A model generated the notes under the pieces. It made no database searches. It was not told the origin of the DNA and worked only from the letters and a program-made list of their open reading frames with translations. DNA of 64,000 nucleotides. Source: Microbulbifer marinus (GTDB lineage: Bacteria; Pseudomonadota; Gammaproteobacteria; Pseudomonadales; Cellvibrionaceae). This document shows, piece by piece, positions 34,570-44,820 of the stretch. The translations under genes and the position numbers were made by a program. The DNA lies in assembly GCF_900107725.1 (NCBI RefSeq), contig NZ_FNQO01000001.1, positions 1,728,458 through 1,792,457 of the forward strand. The letters run 5' to 3'. Numbering within the stretch: the first letter of the stretch is position 1; each line of letters opens with the position of its first letter.

Positions 34570-37500
34570 TACTCCAATCCTCCCTTGCTCGGCGGCGCGC
34601 CGCGCCGCCAGAAGACTTCTGTTTCAATGGTCAGTTCGTAGTCGCCGTAGTTGCGTGCCCACTCTTCGGTAATCTGCGCCTTGATGGTTTCCAGGCGCTG
34701 CTCTACCAGGTCGGGATCCTCGTTCTCGGCCAGGTAGGATAGTCGCAGGACAGACGGTGCTTCCTGCAGTTTTTCCAGCAGCAGTTCCGTGCGCGAGTGC
34801 CACTGCGGACGCAATTCGGTGGTCTGCGGCTCGAATACCGCCTCGGCCATATCCAGGCGCACGACGCGGTGCAGGCTAGAGCCGAAGTTCACCTTGATCA
34901 TCTTGCCTCGCGTCGCGCGTACTATCCGCGGGTTCTCCGAGGTCAGACGGTAACCGCTGGGCAGGCTGCGGTCGTCGAGCTTCAGCACAAAATTGGAACC
35001 GCGATCCCGATCCGGCACCACCGCACAGGTAATGTGGAAGCGACCGTAAGCATCGGTGGTGGCATTGAGGCCGGTGGCAGTAACCACCCGCGCACCCGGC
35101 ACACCGCCTTCACCCGGATCCTGGTAGCCGTTCATGTTTTTATCGTCGTAGACCTTGCCGATCACGTCGGTACAGTCGAAGGTCGGGTCGGGTATGACGC
35201 GCACCGTCGCGGATGCCTCTCCGGAGACAACTTGGCCCGAAAGGTCGTTGAACAACCGCGCCCGGTTGATGTACTCATCCTCGCCGACACCGGAACCGAC
35301 CACCAGCAACAGTTTCACGGTGCGTGTCTGGTCTGGATCAACACGTAAGTTAGTCCAGATCAACTGCAATCCTTCGATCTGCGGCTCAACCGCCATGCCG
35401 TCAACCTGCGCCGAACCCGCCACATACTTGAAGCCCGCCGGGAAGAAATCCACCAGACGCAGATCAGTCAGCGGTACCGGCAGGGTATTGGTGAAGGTGA
35501 TGGTATAGGGCACCAGCTGACTGCGAGTTACGTTGAGCATGGCAGCGGTCTTGGTAATCGACAGAGCACCATCCAACTGCGGATCAACAGCAATGTGATT
35601 GTTGAACAGCTGACTTTCACCCGGAATACGGTTGTCATCCAGCGTCAGGCGCAGGTAGTAATCGGTCGCTGGACTCTGCGCATCTATATCGAGCGACGGT
35701 GACGTCGGTGACGCCTGTGCCTCACAGTGCTCAGTAGTGGCCGGCACCGCGTCACCGCCGGTGCCCAGACACGCTGCCACATCGAAGCCTGCGGTATCGG
35801 CATTGGTTTGCGGCGGAATTATCGCAGACTCACCTGCGACATAATTATCTCCCGGCAACTCCACCTGAATGAGGTAATCACTGCCGGCCGGGCAACCGGC
35901 CCCGGAAAAGTTGATGTCAAATTTGTAGAAACCGCTCGCCTGGGTCACCTGCCCCTGCTGTTTCGGATCATCGAAGCAGCTATCGGGCAATGCGACACCA
36001 CTGGAAGCACGTAGCATGGTGAGGGTGGCACCGGCTACAGGTCCACGTACCACGGAGTCATAAACCACACCGTTGGGTGTCAAGGGCAGGTTCAGATCCT
36101 GCAGGTTCGCACCGGAAGCCACATAAATTTCTGTAATTTGCTGCGGGCCATTGGTGAACTCCGAATCCGCATTGCCCAGTGAGGCCGTGTTTACTCCCGC
36201 ACCCGGCGCAACGTATCTCAGCTCATAGCTGGCGCCGCCGGTAATATTGGTGAGCAGGCCGTCGAACTGGAAGTAACCGTTCTCGTCGCTCTGCACGGTC
36301 TCGACCAGATTGCCGTTGAAGTAGAGTTCTACGGTCCAGTTCTGCAGCAACTGCTCGTCGGCATCCGACTGCGCGTTGAAGTTCACATCCTGCCAGAGGT
36401 AACCGGCGAGACTTGCGACACCCGGCGTTCCCCCAACGTCGATGGAGACACTGGCCAGCTCGCTCGAAGGCGGATCATTCCATTCCACCATTGCCGTGTT
36501 CACCACGGTGGTGCCGATCGCAAGATCCGCACCCAGCTTGGCCTGGAAGCGCAGCGTGGCACTGCCTTGCGGCTGCAGCTCACCGTAGACCGAGGAATAG
36601 TTGGCGGTGATCACAGAGCCATTGACGGACACACCATCCACCCGGCCATTCAGTCTGGCCGAGTCGGCGACGTAAGTAAGCACTCCATCACCGGCGACCA
36701 GAAGATCATCGGAGAGAATCACGTTGCTGGCGGGTACCGCGCCAATATTGGTCACGGTGACCAGATATTCCAGCGTGGCACCGGCCTCGGCGGTACCGCC
36801 GATTACGGTTACAGCCTTGCTGATGGACAGCTGCTGGGCATCACCGACAACCACATCAGTGGACTGGGCGCCATTGGTAGGATTGCCATCGGCATCAGTC
36901 AGGACTAAAGGCAACCCTGTGCTCGCCACACTACCCTGGTTACTGATCACAGTACCGGTCGCAGTACCGGCGTCCACTGTTACATCAAACACAATGGTCG
37001 CAGTGCGTGCGGAGCTGATTACACCTTCGAGTGCGCCCGGCAATGGCGGAGTCAGGTCCTCGGAGGAAATTGGCAATCCTGTGGCGACACGAGCTTCCCC
37101 GCCCCCGTTGTCACCGACCGCAATGCCATTAAGTGTTGTGGAACCGGACACATAGGTGGTGTTGGCCGGGATCAGGTCAGTTAGCTCTACCTCGGTAGCG
37201 TCCACACCACCGATATTGTTAACGGTGATGGTATAGCGCAGCGTATCACCCGGATCGACAATGCCCTGGCTCAGGTTGTCCTCGTGGATTGCAACAACCT
37301 TCTGAACCACCAGCGCCGGAACATCTCCCACTATGTCAATTGTGGGATCTCCCGGCGTGTCGGTTGTGGGATCATCAGAAAGCACTTCGCCATGAGGGCC
37401 GCTACCCGCTCCCTCACCAGTTACATAGCCCTGGTTGGAAATCAGCGTTCCCTCGGCAACGTCGTTAATAGTGACATCGAAGGTGATCACCGCCTCGGTA

Positions 37501-40500
37501 TTTGCGGCGTCCGACGGATCAGCCAACATTACACCCTCACCAGCCCCTGGCGAGTTGATTGTCAGGCCTGCTGAAAGTGGTGAGCCCCCATCAACATCCG
37601 CTACGCTGGCCCCGTTCACGGTTGTTGAGTTAGCTACATAAGTGGTGTTGGCCGGCACCTGATCGCGCAGCATCGTCTCAGCAGTATTTTCGTTGCCGCT
37701 ATTTTGCACCCGGATCGTGTAACGCAGCGTATCACCGGCGAGTAGCAAGTCCGCATCCCCACTGATGTCTGCGGAAGTCTTCTCGACAGTTAAAAGCGGC
37801 GAGGAACTGATCAGCGTCTCGGTCGGATCTTCAGTACCGGATATTGTTGGGTCATCACTCGAGCCGAAAACAACTCCACTCAGGCTCAGTTCCGCCTGGT
37901 TGAATACAATAGTGTTGCTGGTAATTACCGGAGCGAGTGTGGCTTCGAAGACAATGGTTAGGCTATCGCCGGCCTGCCCCGCAGGAGAGATATCCAGGTT
38001 ACTGACCTGGAGGAGACCGGTGCCATTAGCCCCACCACTGCCGACTACGTTCACCGTGGCATCTGCAGGGACCTGGGTTTGCGAGTTATCAATCGCAATG
38101 GACCCGGCTTCGAACAATGCGATACCGTTTAGTCGGTCGAGTTCATCAGTCAAGGTGAAGTCATTCTGTGGCAAGTCACTGACGTTCGCGATTTCAATGG
38201 TATAGCGCAGGCGATCACCGGGACTGGCGTTAGCGCCCGACTCACCGGTGGTCACATTAAAGACGCTCTTGCGCGTTTCGAGAATCGCCGCTTCCGCAAT
38301 GAATTCATGGCTATCCTGATAATCAACGACACCAGGGGTACCGTCTGTGAGCTGGCGCTGGTAAGCAACCCGCTGAGAGTTTGACGCGTCTCCGCTAAAC
38401 CACTCGGTAGCGCCAGCCACATTAACCAGCGTGCTGCCGTTTAGGTTGTCCTCGTCCAGCTCCACCTGGTAACTCAGGATCAGGCGATCACCAGGTGCCA
38501 GCTCATCATCGGTCTGCAGAGTCGCCGTAAATTCACAGACAGGTTCGCCGGGGACGAAATTCACTGCAAAATCGCTGGCGGTTAAACTGATCGTCGAGCT
38601 GTCCGCTTTCTCGATCACCGCCGTCTGGATCAGCGGTTGGACGGTACACAGACCACCCGGAGTCGGATTGGGCAGCAAGTCAGTCAAGGTCACATTCCAT
38701 GCGCTGGACTCACCAATGTTCTCTGCCACAAGGGTGAAACTGTCAGGGCTGCCAACACGCATAGATGCCGGACCAGTTTTTTCGACAACGAGCTCTGGAT
38801 GAACGATGGTTACCGGATTGGCGTCGTCCCCCCGGGTGGCATCGTCTCCCTGCCGCTCAACGCCGTTGTCATAGTCGTACCAGGCACGGTTGACGAAAGG
38901 CGCTGTGCGATAGCGGTTGTTTTGTGTATTCAGCACCTCAACGGTAACGAGCACTTCAACCTGCTCACCAGCCGGCACGTTCAAGCCACCGTCTTTGTAC
39001 AACACCAAGTTATCGCTCGTACCGCTGTTGTTTAGCGGTTGACCGGCCTCGGTTGCTGAGACAAAACGGAGGTCAACGCCGGTCGCCGACAGATCATCCA
39101 TGATCCGCACGTCCTGCAATGCCGTCTCGATCGGTACGTCGGGGATGGTAATCGTGTAAGTCAGGGATTCACCGATGGCAACGGTGTTCTGGGTTGTGGC
39201 TTTTCGCAGAGCACCGGGCATGGGCGTGACCAGAGCAAAGGTCGCCACCTCGGTTGGACCGTAATCTTCGCGCCAGTCTGCAATACTATTGACCGGTACA
39301 TCACCGTTATCGAAAGAGTAATAGCGTGTTACCTGGGCACTATTGGTCAGTGTCAGGCCCGCTCCGAGATCCGCATCGCCAGTAACCTCGTAAACCACGC
39401 GTAAGGTATCGCCCGGAGCGATCACGGCATTGCTCACTGGATCGAAATCCCAGCTGACAATACCCGTGGCCGCATCATAGGTCGGGGTTATCGTGACGCT
39501 GGTGCCCGAGTTCACCAGAGTGGCACTGACTGTCGTCACCCCTCCCTGTCGCAGACCCACCGGCAAAATATCCACCAGCACGGTGTCATAGGCGGGTGCC
39601 GTGCCGCTGTTAGTGATATCAACCGTGTAGGTAGCCGTCTCACCTGCTCGGATACTCGTGTCGCCATCAATGCCAGTCACCGCGGACTTAGTCACCGCCA
39701 ACAGGGGCTGCAGTGCCGCGATATCGGCAGTGTCCACTAACTGCACGGGCGATCCCGCATTGGCGAAATCCAAGGTGGCGCGGTTAGTCAGTGTCTGGGT
39801 TGTCGGTATTTGATTCAGGGCATCGCCATTGAGTACCCGCGCCCGGTAGACAATGGTCAGGAAATCGTTTGCCGGGTCGCCGTCAATGGGGTTGTCCACC
39901 GTGCTCAGCGTCCAGGTGATGGTGCGCTGGTCGGCGCTGACAACTGGCGTCGGTAGTACCGGAGGTGCTGCGCCAAAGTAGTCTGCGCTCACCATCTCTA
40001 CAAATGCCATACCTGCGGGCAGGGTATCGGTGAGCACCAGGTCGTTGTGAGTCCCTTCCCCCAGGGCAAGTTGCAGTTCGTACTCGACTGTGTCGCCCAC
40101 GCGCACATTGCCGTCGTCATTCCAGCTGTCGCTCAGGTACGCCTTGGTCAGGCCTACGTTATAGTCGACGTTAATAGTGCTGGAGGCCGTGGTGAAGTAA
40201 TTGTTCAGGGCATCCGGATCCGGGGCGTCACTGCCAGTACGCTCCTGAATTGCCGGCCCGTCCAGAGAAGTCCAGTCGGCCACGACATTGTTGACGAGAT
40301 CGCTCCCGTCAATGCTGTTCACCAGCACGCGATAGGTCAGCGTCAGAGTTTGGCCCACCGGAATGTCGAGACTGTCGTCACCGTTGTTGTCACGTCCCCA
40401 GGTGAGCGCATTACCGGCCTGTGCCGGGGAGGGATTAAAGCCCGGATCTGTGCCATTAATGGTCAGCGTGGGCGTAAAGCTGGAGTCAAGCGCCAGACCT

Positions 40501-43133
40501 GTGGGCAGCAGATCTTCCAGATTGATATCGAAAGCAGTGGAACTGCCGTTATTCGTCAGAGTGACGGTGTATTGCAGCGTATCGCCGCCCTGTGCCGGAT
40601 CTGTGGTGTTTTTGCCGGAGGTGACATTCGCCACGTTCTTGGTAGCTACCAACAGCGGTTCGACAATGGACATGCCCGAAGTGGAGCCCTCCGTGCCGGT
40701 GCCATCCGACTGGCTGCCGCCCTGGGTACGGCTGAAGGTGTAGCGAGCCGCGTTAGTGAAAGGCGTAGCGGTGTCCTGGTTGACGGGATCATTTTTCACC
40801 CGCACCTGAAGCGTCACCACCGCCTGCTGGTTGGCCGGAATATCCAGCCCGGTGATGGTTTCTTCCAGAATCAGGTCGGTGGCGGTGCCGCTGTTGCTCA
40901 GGTTGTAACTGGTAGTGCCACCGACAACGGCGCTGGCACTGACAAATTCCACATTGGGCGGCAGAGTATCGAGCACATGGACGTCATATAGCGCCACCGG
41001 CATCGACGTCGCCGGCACAGTGATGGTGTAGTTGAACACCTCACCAATCGTGACACTGGTATCCGACGGGTTTTGCTTTAGCAGAGGTTGCGGAGAAAAA
41101 ATGATGACGTCGGTCGGGTCCGCCATCTTCCCCTGACGGTCTGCCTGGTTGAGCACCCCATTTACGTTGGGGTCATCACTGAGCGCTGACAGCGCGTTGC
41201 CGCCAGTATTCGCGTCTTGCGCGTCCATCTGCGCCTGGTTGCTGACCAAATCGCCTGTCGTCAGCGTGGCAAGCGTATCCACCTCGAAGGCCACCTCAAT
41301 CGTAGCGAGGCTGGAACCCGGCACCACATCGAGATCACCGCTGATGGAAAGCAGGCCTGATGACGTATCTACTGTACAAGTGGCAACCGGCGGACAGGTA
41401 GTTTGATCGACAGCGGCGGAAGCCAGGTCAAACTTACTCGGATCAAGTTGATCAGTGATTTCGACGTTGTATATGTCCTGGTCGAGATTGAACAACCGCA
41501 ATGTGTAACGCAGCCTATCGCCGGGCGCAGCGACTGTCGCCGGCGATTCACCGGCGGTGACATTGCTGACGGTTTTCTCGAAGTAGTAGCCGGTCAATGC
41601 GGCCGTCACAGAGGCCGCGTCCTCGTGGTCAACCGTGTTCGGAGTGCCATCAGTGCGCAGCCGCGCATACTCGACCCGATCTGGATTGTCTTCGCTGTCG
41701 TTGTACCAGAGGGTGGCGGCAGCCGTATTGGTCAGCACATCGCCATCAGTGGGCACGTTGGTCACGCTGTTGAGCTGGCTGCTGTAAGTAATTTCCAGAA
41801 TCGCATTCGGGGCCAGGCCACCCGCGGTTTTCAGCAGCCCGATGGTCAGCAAGCCAGTCCCCGCATCGTAGGACACCGTATAATCCGTTCCTGCCAGCTG
41901 GGTCCCGGCCATTGTTACAGTGATGGGTTGCGTGGTGGGATCAAATTCCCTCATCTCAAGTGGCAATTCGTCCTCGATGACGATGTTCCACGCTGGAGCG
42001 CCGCCTACATTCTGTACGCTGAGGGTATAGGTCGGCGTATCGACAAAGTTGACCGCCGTGGAGCTGGTACTTTTGTTCAGCACCAGATCCGGGGCCGAAA
42101 TGCTCAGAAGCTGGGCAATACCATTTTCACCTGGCAGGGGGTCGTAACGGGTGCCATCGATTACTCGGGCAAATTCCCAGCTAGCAATATTGGTGAAAAG
42201 GGTCCCTATTGCGTTATCCGTCGAGTCCTCCAGCATTACCTCAAGTTCAAAATGGACCTGGGCGCCGGCGGGCAGTGTGGCCGGATCACGTATTTCGAAC
42301 GTCAGCACCCCGGGGTCCTTGTCATTACCGCTATTGCTGACGAGATAATCCGATCCTTGAGACATCGGCGTTATTACGCCACTGGCGCTTTCGTAGTAGG
42401 CCCTGATGTCCAGGAGCTCCAGGTCCACACCCAGGGTCGCCAGGGACAGATCGTCCCAAATAGTAATGGAGTCAATATCGTTGAGTGAGCCGGAATCCTG
42501 TAAAACCGTGCCAGTAACAGGGTCATAAAGGACTGGCACATCGAGGGTGTAGACAAACGGCACGCCGATGGTGACTGACGATATCGGGGTGCCGGCAAGG
42601 TTGGACGCCCGTTTCTCGATCTTTTCAACCGGGATGATCAGGTTCTGGCATCCCTCCCTAACGGTGCTGAAATCCGAACCATTCACCGCCCATACAGAGG
42701 CTTTGCCCTCGACGTTGGCGCAGGCAAAATTGCCTCCGAAACAGACATTATCGAAAATGATCAGCGTGCCTTCGGGGGCGCCGGCGAAGTTCAGGGTTGA
42801 TTCCAGCGGGATATCACAGCTGAAGTTTTTAACGGTACAAGAGCGGTCAATGGACAGCTGATCCGTCGGCGCCATGATTCGCCCGCTGCCATCGGTGGTT
42901 GTTTCAAAAGGGCCGTCAATCACGCAGCCACTTGGGGTGCCGGGAAATCCGGGCACCGTCGCAAAATCGGAAACTTTGAAGGAATCCGCCAGCGCCACCT
43001 GGCTAATAGGCAGGGACAACAGCAAACCCAGCAGCAGCGGCGTGCAAACTTTAGACAACAATGCGCTACCACTATGGATAAGACCAACAAGCGCACTCGC
43101 CCAAGATTTCCGTCCAGTTACATCCGACATCAT
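34569..43133 (-). CDS. Giant DUF11-repeat surface protein with degenerate OmpA-like C-terminus
   Basis: This encodes about 2854 residues with a Sec signal peptide (hydrophobic LLLGLLLSLPISQVALA). The start is set at ATG 43133; ATG 43130 and GTG 43139 are alternatives and no strong ribosome site decides. The body holds about 14 DUF11-like repeats with openings such as VEKTSADISG and GDTLRYTIRVQNSG. An SdrD-B-like module (LAGYLWQDVNFNAQSDADEQ) and a second one near the C-terminus (VIGKVYDDKNMNGYQDPGEG) follow. The last ~100 residues look like a degenerate OmpA-type domain (FEPQTTELRPQW, LRLSYLAENEDP). Such repeat proteins are usually long cell-surface fibres or adhesins; the role here is unknown. 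It follows the TonB-like gene operon after a 300-base gap. Confidence 0.8.
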   Translation of the reverse strand: MMSDVTGRKSWASALVGLIHSGSALLSKVCTPLLLGLLLSLPISQVALADSFKVSDFATVPGFPGTPSGCVIDGPFETTTDGSGRIMAPTDQLSIDRSCTVKNFSCDIPLESTLNFAGAPEGTLIIFDNVCFGGNFACANVEGKASVWAVNGSDFSTVREGCQNLIIPVEKIEKRASNLAGTPISSVTIGVPFVYTLDVPVLYDPVTGTVLQDSGSLNDIDSITIWDDLSLATLGVDLELLDIRAYYESASGVITPMSQGSDYLVSNSGNDKDPGVLTFEIRDPATLPAGAQVHFELEVMLEDSTDNAIGTLFTNIASWEFARVIDGTRYDPLPGENGIAQLLSISAPDLVLNKSTSSTAVNFVDTPTYTLSVQNVGGAPAWNIVIEDELPLEMREFDPTTQPITVTMAGTQLAGTDYTVSYDAGTGLLTIGLLKTAGGLAPNAILEITYSSQLNSVTNVPTDGDVLTNTAAATLWYNDSEDNPDRVEYARLRTDGTPNTVDHEDAASVTAALTGYYFEKTVSNVTAGESPATVAAPGDRLRYTLRLFNLDQDIYNVEITDQLDPSKFDLASAAVDQTTCPPVATCTVDTSSGLLSISGDLDVVPGSSLATIEVAFEVDTLATLTTGDLVSNQAQMDAQDANTGGNALSALSDDPNVNGVLNQADRQGKMADPTDVIIFSPQPLLKQNPSDTSVTIGEVFNYTITVPATSMPVALYDVHVLDTLPPNVEFVSASAVVGGTTSYNLSNSGTATDLILEETITGLDIPANQQAVVTLQVRVKNDPVNQDTATPFTNAARYTFSRTQGGSQSDGTGTEGSTSGMSIVEPLLVATKNVANVTSGKNTTDPAQGGDTLQYTVTLTNNGSSTAFDINLEDLLPTGLALDSSFTPTLTINGTDPGFNPSPAQAGNALTWGRDNNGDDSLDIPVGQTLTLTYRVLVNSIDGSDLVNNVVADWTSLDGPAIQERTGSDAPDPDALNNYFTTASSTINVDYNVGLTKAYLSDSWNDDGNVRVGDTVEYELQLALGEGTHNDLVLTDTLPAGMAFVEMVSADYFGAAPPVLPTPVVSADQRTITWTLSTVDNPIDGDPANDFLTIVYRARVLNGDALNQIPTTQTLTNRATLDFANAGSPVQLVDTADIAALQPLLAVTKSAVTGIDGDTSIRAGETATYTVDITNSGTAPAYDTVLVDILPVGLRQGGVTTVSATLVNSGTSVTITPTYDAATGIVSWDFDPVSNAVIAPGDTLRVVYEVTGDADLGAGLTLTNSAQVTRYYSFDNGDVPVNSIADWREDYGPTEVATFALVTPMPGALRKATTQNTVAIGESLTYTITIPDVPIETALQDVRIMDDLSATGVDLRFVSATEAGQPLNNSGTSDNLVLYKDGGLNVPAGEQVEVLVTVEVLNTQNNRYRTAPFVNRAWYDYDNGVERQGDDATRGDDANPVTIVHPELVVEKTGPASMRVGSPDSFTLVAENIGESSAWNVTLTDLLPNPTPGGLCTVQPLIQTAVIEKADSSTISLTASDFAVNFVPGEPVCEFTATLQTDDELAPGDRLILSYQVELDEDNLNGSTLVNVAGATEWFSGDASNSQRVAYQRQLTDGTPGVVDYQDSHEFIAEAAILETRKSVFNVTTGESGANASPGDRLRYTIEIANVSDLPQNDFTLTDELDRLNGIALFEAGSIAIDNSQTQVPADATVNVVGSGGANGTGLLQVSNLDISPAGQAGDSLTIVFEATLAPVITSNTIVFNQAELSLSGVVFGSSDDPTISGTEDPTETLISSSPLLTVEKTSADISGDADLLLAGDTLRYTIRVQNSGNENTAETMLRDQVPANTTYVANSTTVNGASVADVDGGSPLSAGLTINSPGAGEGVMLADPSDAANTEAVITFDVTINDVAEGTLISNQGYVTGEGAGSGPHGEVLSDDPTTDTPGDPTIDIVGDVPALVVQKVVAIHEDNLSQGIVDPGDTLRYTITVNNIGGVDATEVELTDLIPANTTYVSGSTTLNGIAVGDNGGGEARVATGLPISSEDLTPPLPGALEGVISSARTATIVFDVTVDAGTATGTVISNQGSVASTGLPLVLTDADGNPTNGAQSTDVVVGDAQQLSISKAVTVIGGTAEAGATLEYLVTVTNIGAVPASNVILSDDLLVAGDGVLTYVADSARLNGRVDGVSVNGSVITANYSSVYGELQPQGSATLRFQAKLGADLAIGTTVVNTAMVEWNDPPSSELASVSIDVGGTPGVASLAGYLWQDVNFNAQSDADEQLLQNWTVELYFNGNLVETVQSDENGYFQFDGLLTNITGGASYELRYVAPGAGVNTASLGNADSEFTNGPQQITEIYVASGANLQDLNLPLTPNGVVYDSVVRGPVAGATLTMLRASSGVALPDSCFDDPKQQGQVTQASGFYKFDINFSGAGCPAGSDYLIQVELPGDNYVAGESAIIPPQTNADTAGFDVAACLGTGGDAVPATTEHCEAQASPTSPSLDIDAQSPATDYYLRLTLDDNRIPGESQLFNNHIAVDPQLDGALSITKTAAMLNVTRSQLVPYTITFTNTLPVPLTDLRLVDFFPAGFKYVAGSAQVDGMAVEPQIEGLQLIWTNLRVDPDQTRTVKLLLVVGSGVGEDEYINRARLFNDLSGQVVSGEASATVRVIPDPTFDCTDVIGKVYDDKNMNGYQDPGEGGVPGARVVTATGLNATTDAYGRFHITCAVVPDRDRGSNFVLKLDDRSLPSGYRLTSENPRIVRATRGKMIKVNFGSSLHRVVRLDMAEAVFEPQTTELRPQWHSRTELLLEKLQEAPSVLRLSYLAENEDPDLVEQRLETIKAQITEEWARNYGDYELTIETEVFWRRGAPPSKGGLE

Positions 43134-43272
43134 CGTCACTTATCAGCCGCCGTTTTCAGTTCAAACTCGTGCCTGCGGGCCCGCAGGTGCCAGCGCCGGG
43201 CAGACAGTCCCCGGTGGGTGAACTTTATTCAGATGAGGAATCGGCGGCCGTGAAGCAGGTCATAATTAGCGT

Positions 43273-43304
43273 CTTGGCAGGGAAATTTTTTTATGTTTGC
43301 CAAG
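43273..43304. promoter_or_regulatory. Inverted repeat in the DUF11 gene upstream region
   Basis: CTTGGCA (43273-43279) and TGCCAAG (43298-43304) flank 18 AT-rich bases. The element lies about 155 bases before the DUF11 gene start within the 300-base gap 43134-43434. It could be an operator; no firm -10/-35 pair was assigned. Nothing else is recognised in the gap except the terminator hairpin. Confidence 0.3.
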
Positions 43305-43395
43305 TGGTTCTCAGGGAAACTTGAGGTAAATTATGAAGTTGTGGACCGAAGCTGTTCGAGGGTCAGATAGCCGCCCCCGGAAGTGAGTCGATACA

Positions 43396-43423
43396 ACCCC
43401 TCTCCCGCATACGGGAGAGGGGT
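43396..43423 (-). terminator. Terminator-like hairpin after the TonB-like gene
   Basis: A perfect 12-base stem, ACCCCTCTCCCG with CGGGAGAGGGGT around a four-base loop, begins 12 bases after the stop of the TonB-like gene. No T run follows, so termination may be partial and read-through into the DUF11 gene is possible. Confidence 0.6.
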
Positions 43424-43434
43424 ATCCGGCCCGA

Positions 43435-44811
43435 CTAGCCCGCCGGCAGGAAGTCGATCGGGTAGAGGATCGTGATGGTCGGCACACCGGCTTTCGGGCC
43501 GAAGTTAAACCGTTTCACCCTCGCTACGATCTTGGCGTTCAGCGTCGGGGAGTCCATATCGCTGGACTCGACTTTCGCCAGGGATACCGAGCCGTCCGGC
43601 TCGATGGTGATCTTCAGCACCATCTTGCCCTGCAGGGCCGGGTTGTTGCGCAGCTCGCGATTGTAGATGCGGTACAACGTGGCCTTGTAGCGGTCGAAGA
43701 CGATCTGGATCTCCTCGTCGGTCCGTGACGGGCCGGCACCATCGCTGAGCGGCCTGTCCTCACCGGCGAAGTCACCTTCGGTACCGATGGAACTCTCCAC
43801 CCGCGAGAAGGCGACGCCCGACAGCGCCGTACCGGTGCCACCCACATTGCGGCTGAGGCTGGCAGTGTTGATGCCACCACTGCCCGCCTTGGCGGCCGCC
43901 GTGATAAGCGAGCGCTGACTGCGGTTCTCCTTCTTGCCGGCGGTACTGAGCTGGGTCTGCTGGCCGAGACGGTTATCCAGGTCATCCTCAATGAGATCCT
44001 GGAAGTTGTCCTTGAAGGCCAGCACGCCGGCGCGCTCGGCTTTCTTGCGCGCCTGCTTCTTCTCGACTTTGGAGGGCTTGGGATCCTCTTTGGCCACCTG
44101 CTGCTTCGGCTCGGGCTTCTTCTCGTCCTGCTTCGGCTTCGGTTTCTCCGGCTCCGGCGGCGGCTTGGGCTTGGTCTTCTTCTCGATCACCAGCTTGGCC
44201 AGGCGCTCGGGAATCTCCACCACTTCATCCTTGTCCGGCTCGGGGACTTTCCACAGCGGCACCAGATAACCGAGCATCAGGGCCAACAGTAACGATACCA
44301 GCACACAGCGGCGGAAGCGGCGCTCGTCCTCACCCTGCTTGTGCCAGGGCATGACCATCGGGCGGAGGTCGCCCTGTTCGAACTCGCGCGTGACCTCGAA
44401 TTCGAACTGCGCCTCCTCCTCGCGGCGACGCAGCTGGTCCGCGCGCTCGTCCAGCTCGAAGATTTCCTCGTTACAATCCTCGATCTTGTCGAGCACGCGG
44501 CGGCGCCGCTCCTGCAGCAGATCGAGATTTGCGTTGTAGACACTGACGGTGTGCTGGATGCGCCGAATGACGGTCTTGGACGTATCTTCGCGGTAGTCGT
44601 CGGCCCAGAACAGCTCGCCGGCACCGGCCTCCTCCAGCTTGCCAAGGCGTTCGGAAATTTCGTCGAGCAGCTGATGCTTGGATTCATCCTTGCGCAGCTC
44701 GTTCAACTTCTCGTCGATCAGCTGCTGCTCACCTTCGAGCATGCGAATACGGCGGCGAACCGCTTCCAGTTCGCCGCTGACCGCTTGCTGTTGTTGAAGA
44801 AAATTACTCAC
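43435..44811 (-). CDS. TonB-like energy transducer with AgmX/PglI-type C-terminal domain
   Basis: This 458-residue protein has an unusual layout. Residues 1-165 are a charged coiled coil on the cytoplasmic side, with a single membrane helix at 168-187 (VLVSLLLALMLGYLVPLW). A Pro/Lys/Glu-rich periplasmic spacer follows at 210-255 (KPPPEPEKPKPKQ). The C-terminal domain, about 363-458, is of the AgmX/PglI type related to TonB (FDRYKATLYRIYNRELR, GKMVLKITIEPDGSVS, RVKRFNFGP). Ordinary TonB has almost no cytoplasmic part. It lies nine bases after an exbD gene and is last in its operon, so it is presumably driven by the ExbB/ExbD proteins encoded just upstream. AgmX-like proteins include GltJ of the Myxococcus gliding machinery. 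Confidence 0.82.
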   Translation of the reverse strand: MSNFLQQQQAVSGELEAVRRRIRMLEGEQQLIDEKLNELRKDESKHQLLDEISERLGKLEEAGAGELFWADDYREDTSKTVIRRIQHTVSVYNANLDLLQERRRRVLDKIEDCNEEIFELDERADQLRRREEEAQFEFEVTREFEQGDLRPMVMPWHKQGEDERRFRRCVLVSLLLALMLGYLVPLWKVPEPDKDEVVEIPERLAKLVIEKKTKPKPPPEPEKPKPKQDEKKPEPKQQVAKEDPKPSKVEKKQARKKAERAGVLAFKDNFQDLIEDDLDNRLGQQTQLSTAGKKENRSQRSLITAAAKAGSGGINTASLSRNVGGTGTALSGVAFSRVESSIGTEGDFAGEDRPLSDGAGPSRTDEEIQIVFDRYKATLYRIYNRELRNNPALQGKMVLKITIEPDGSVSLAKVESSDMDSPTLNAKIVARVKRFNFGPKAGVPTITILYPIDFLPAG

Positions 44812-44820
44812 AGACTTCCA

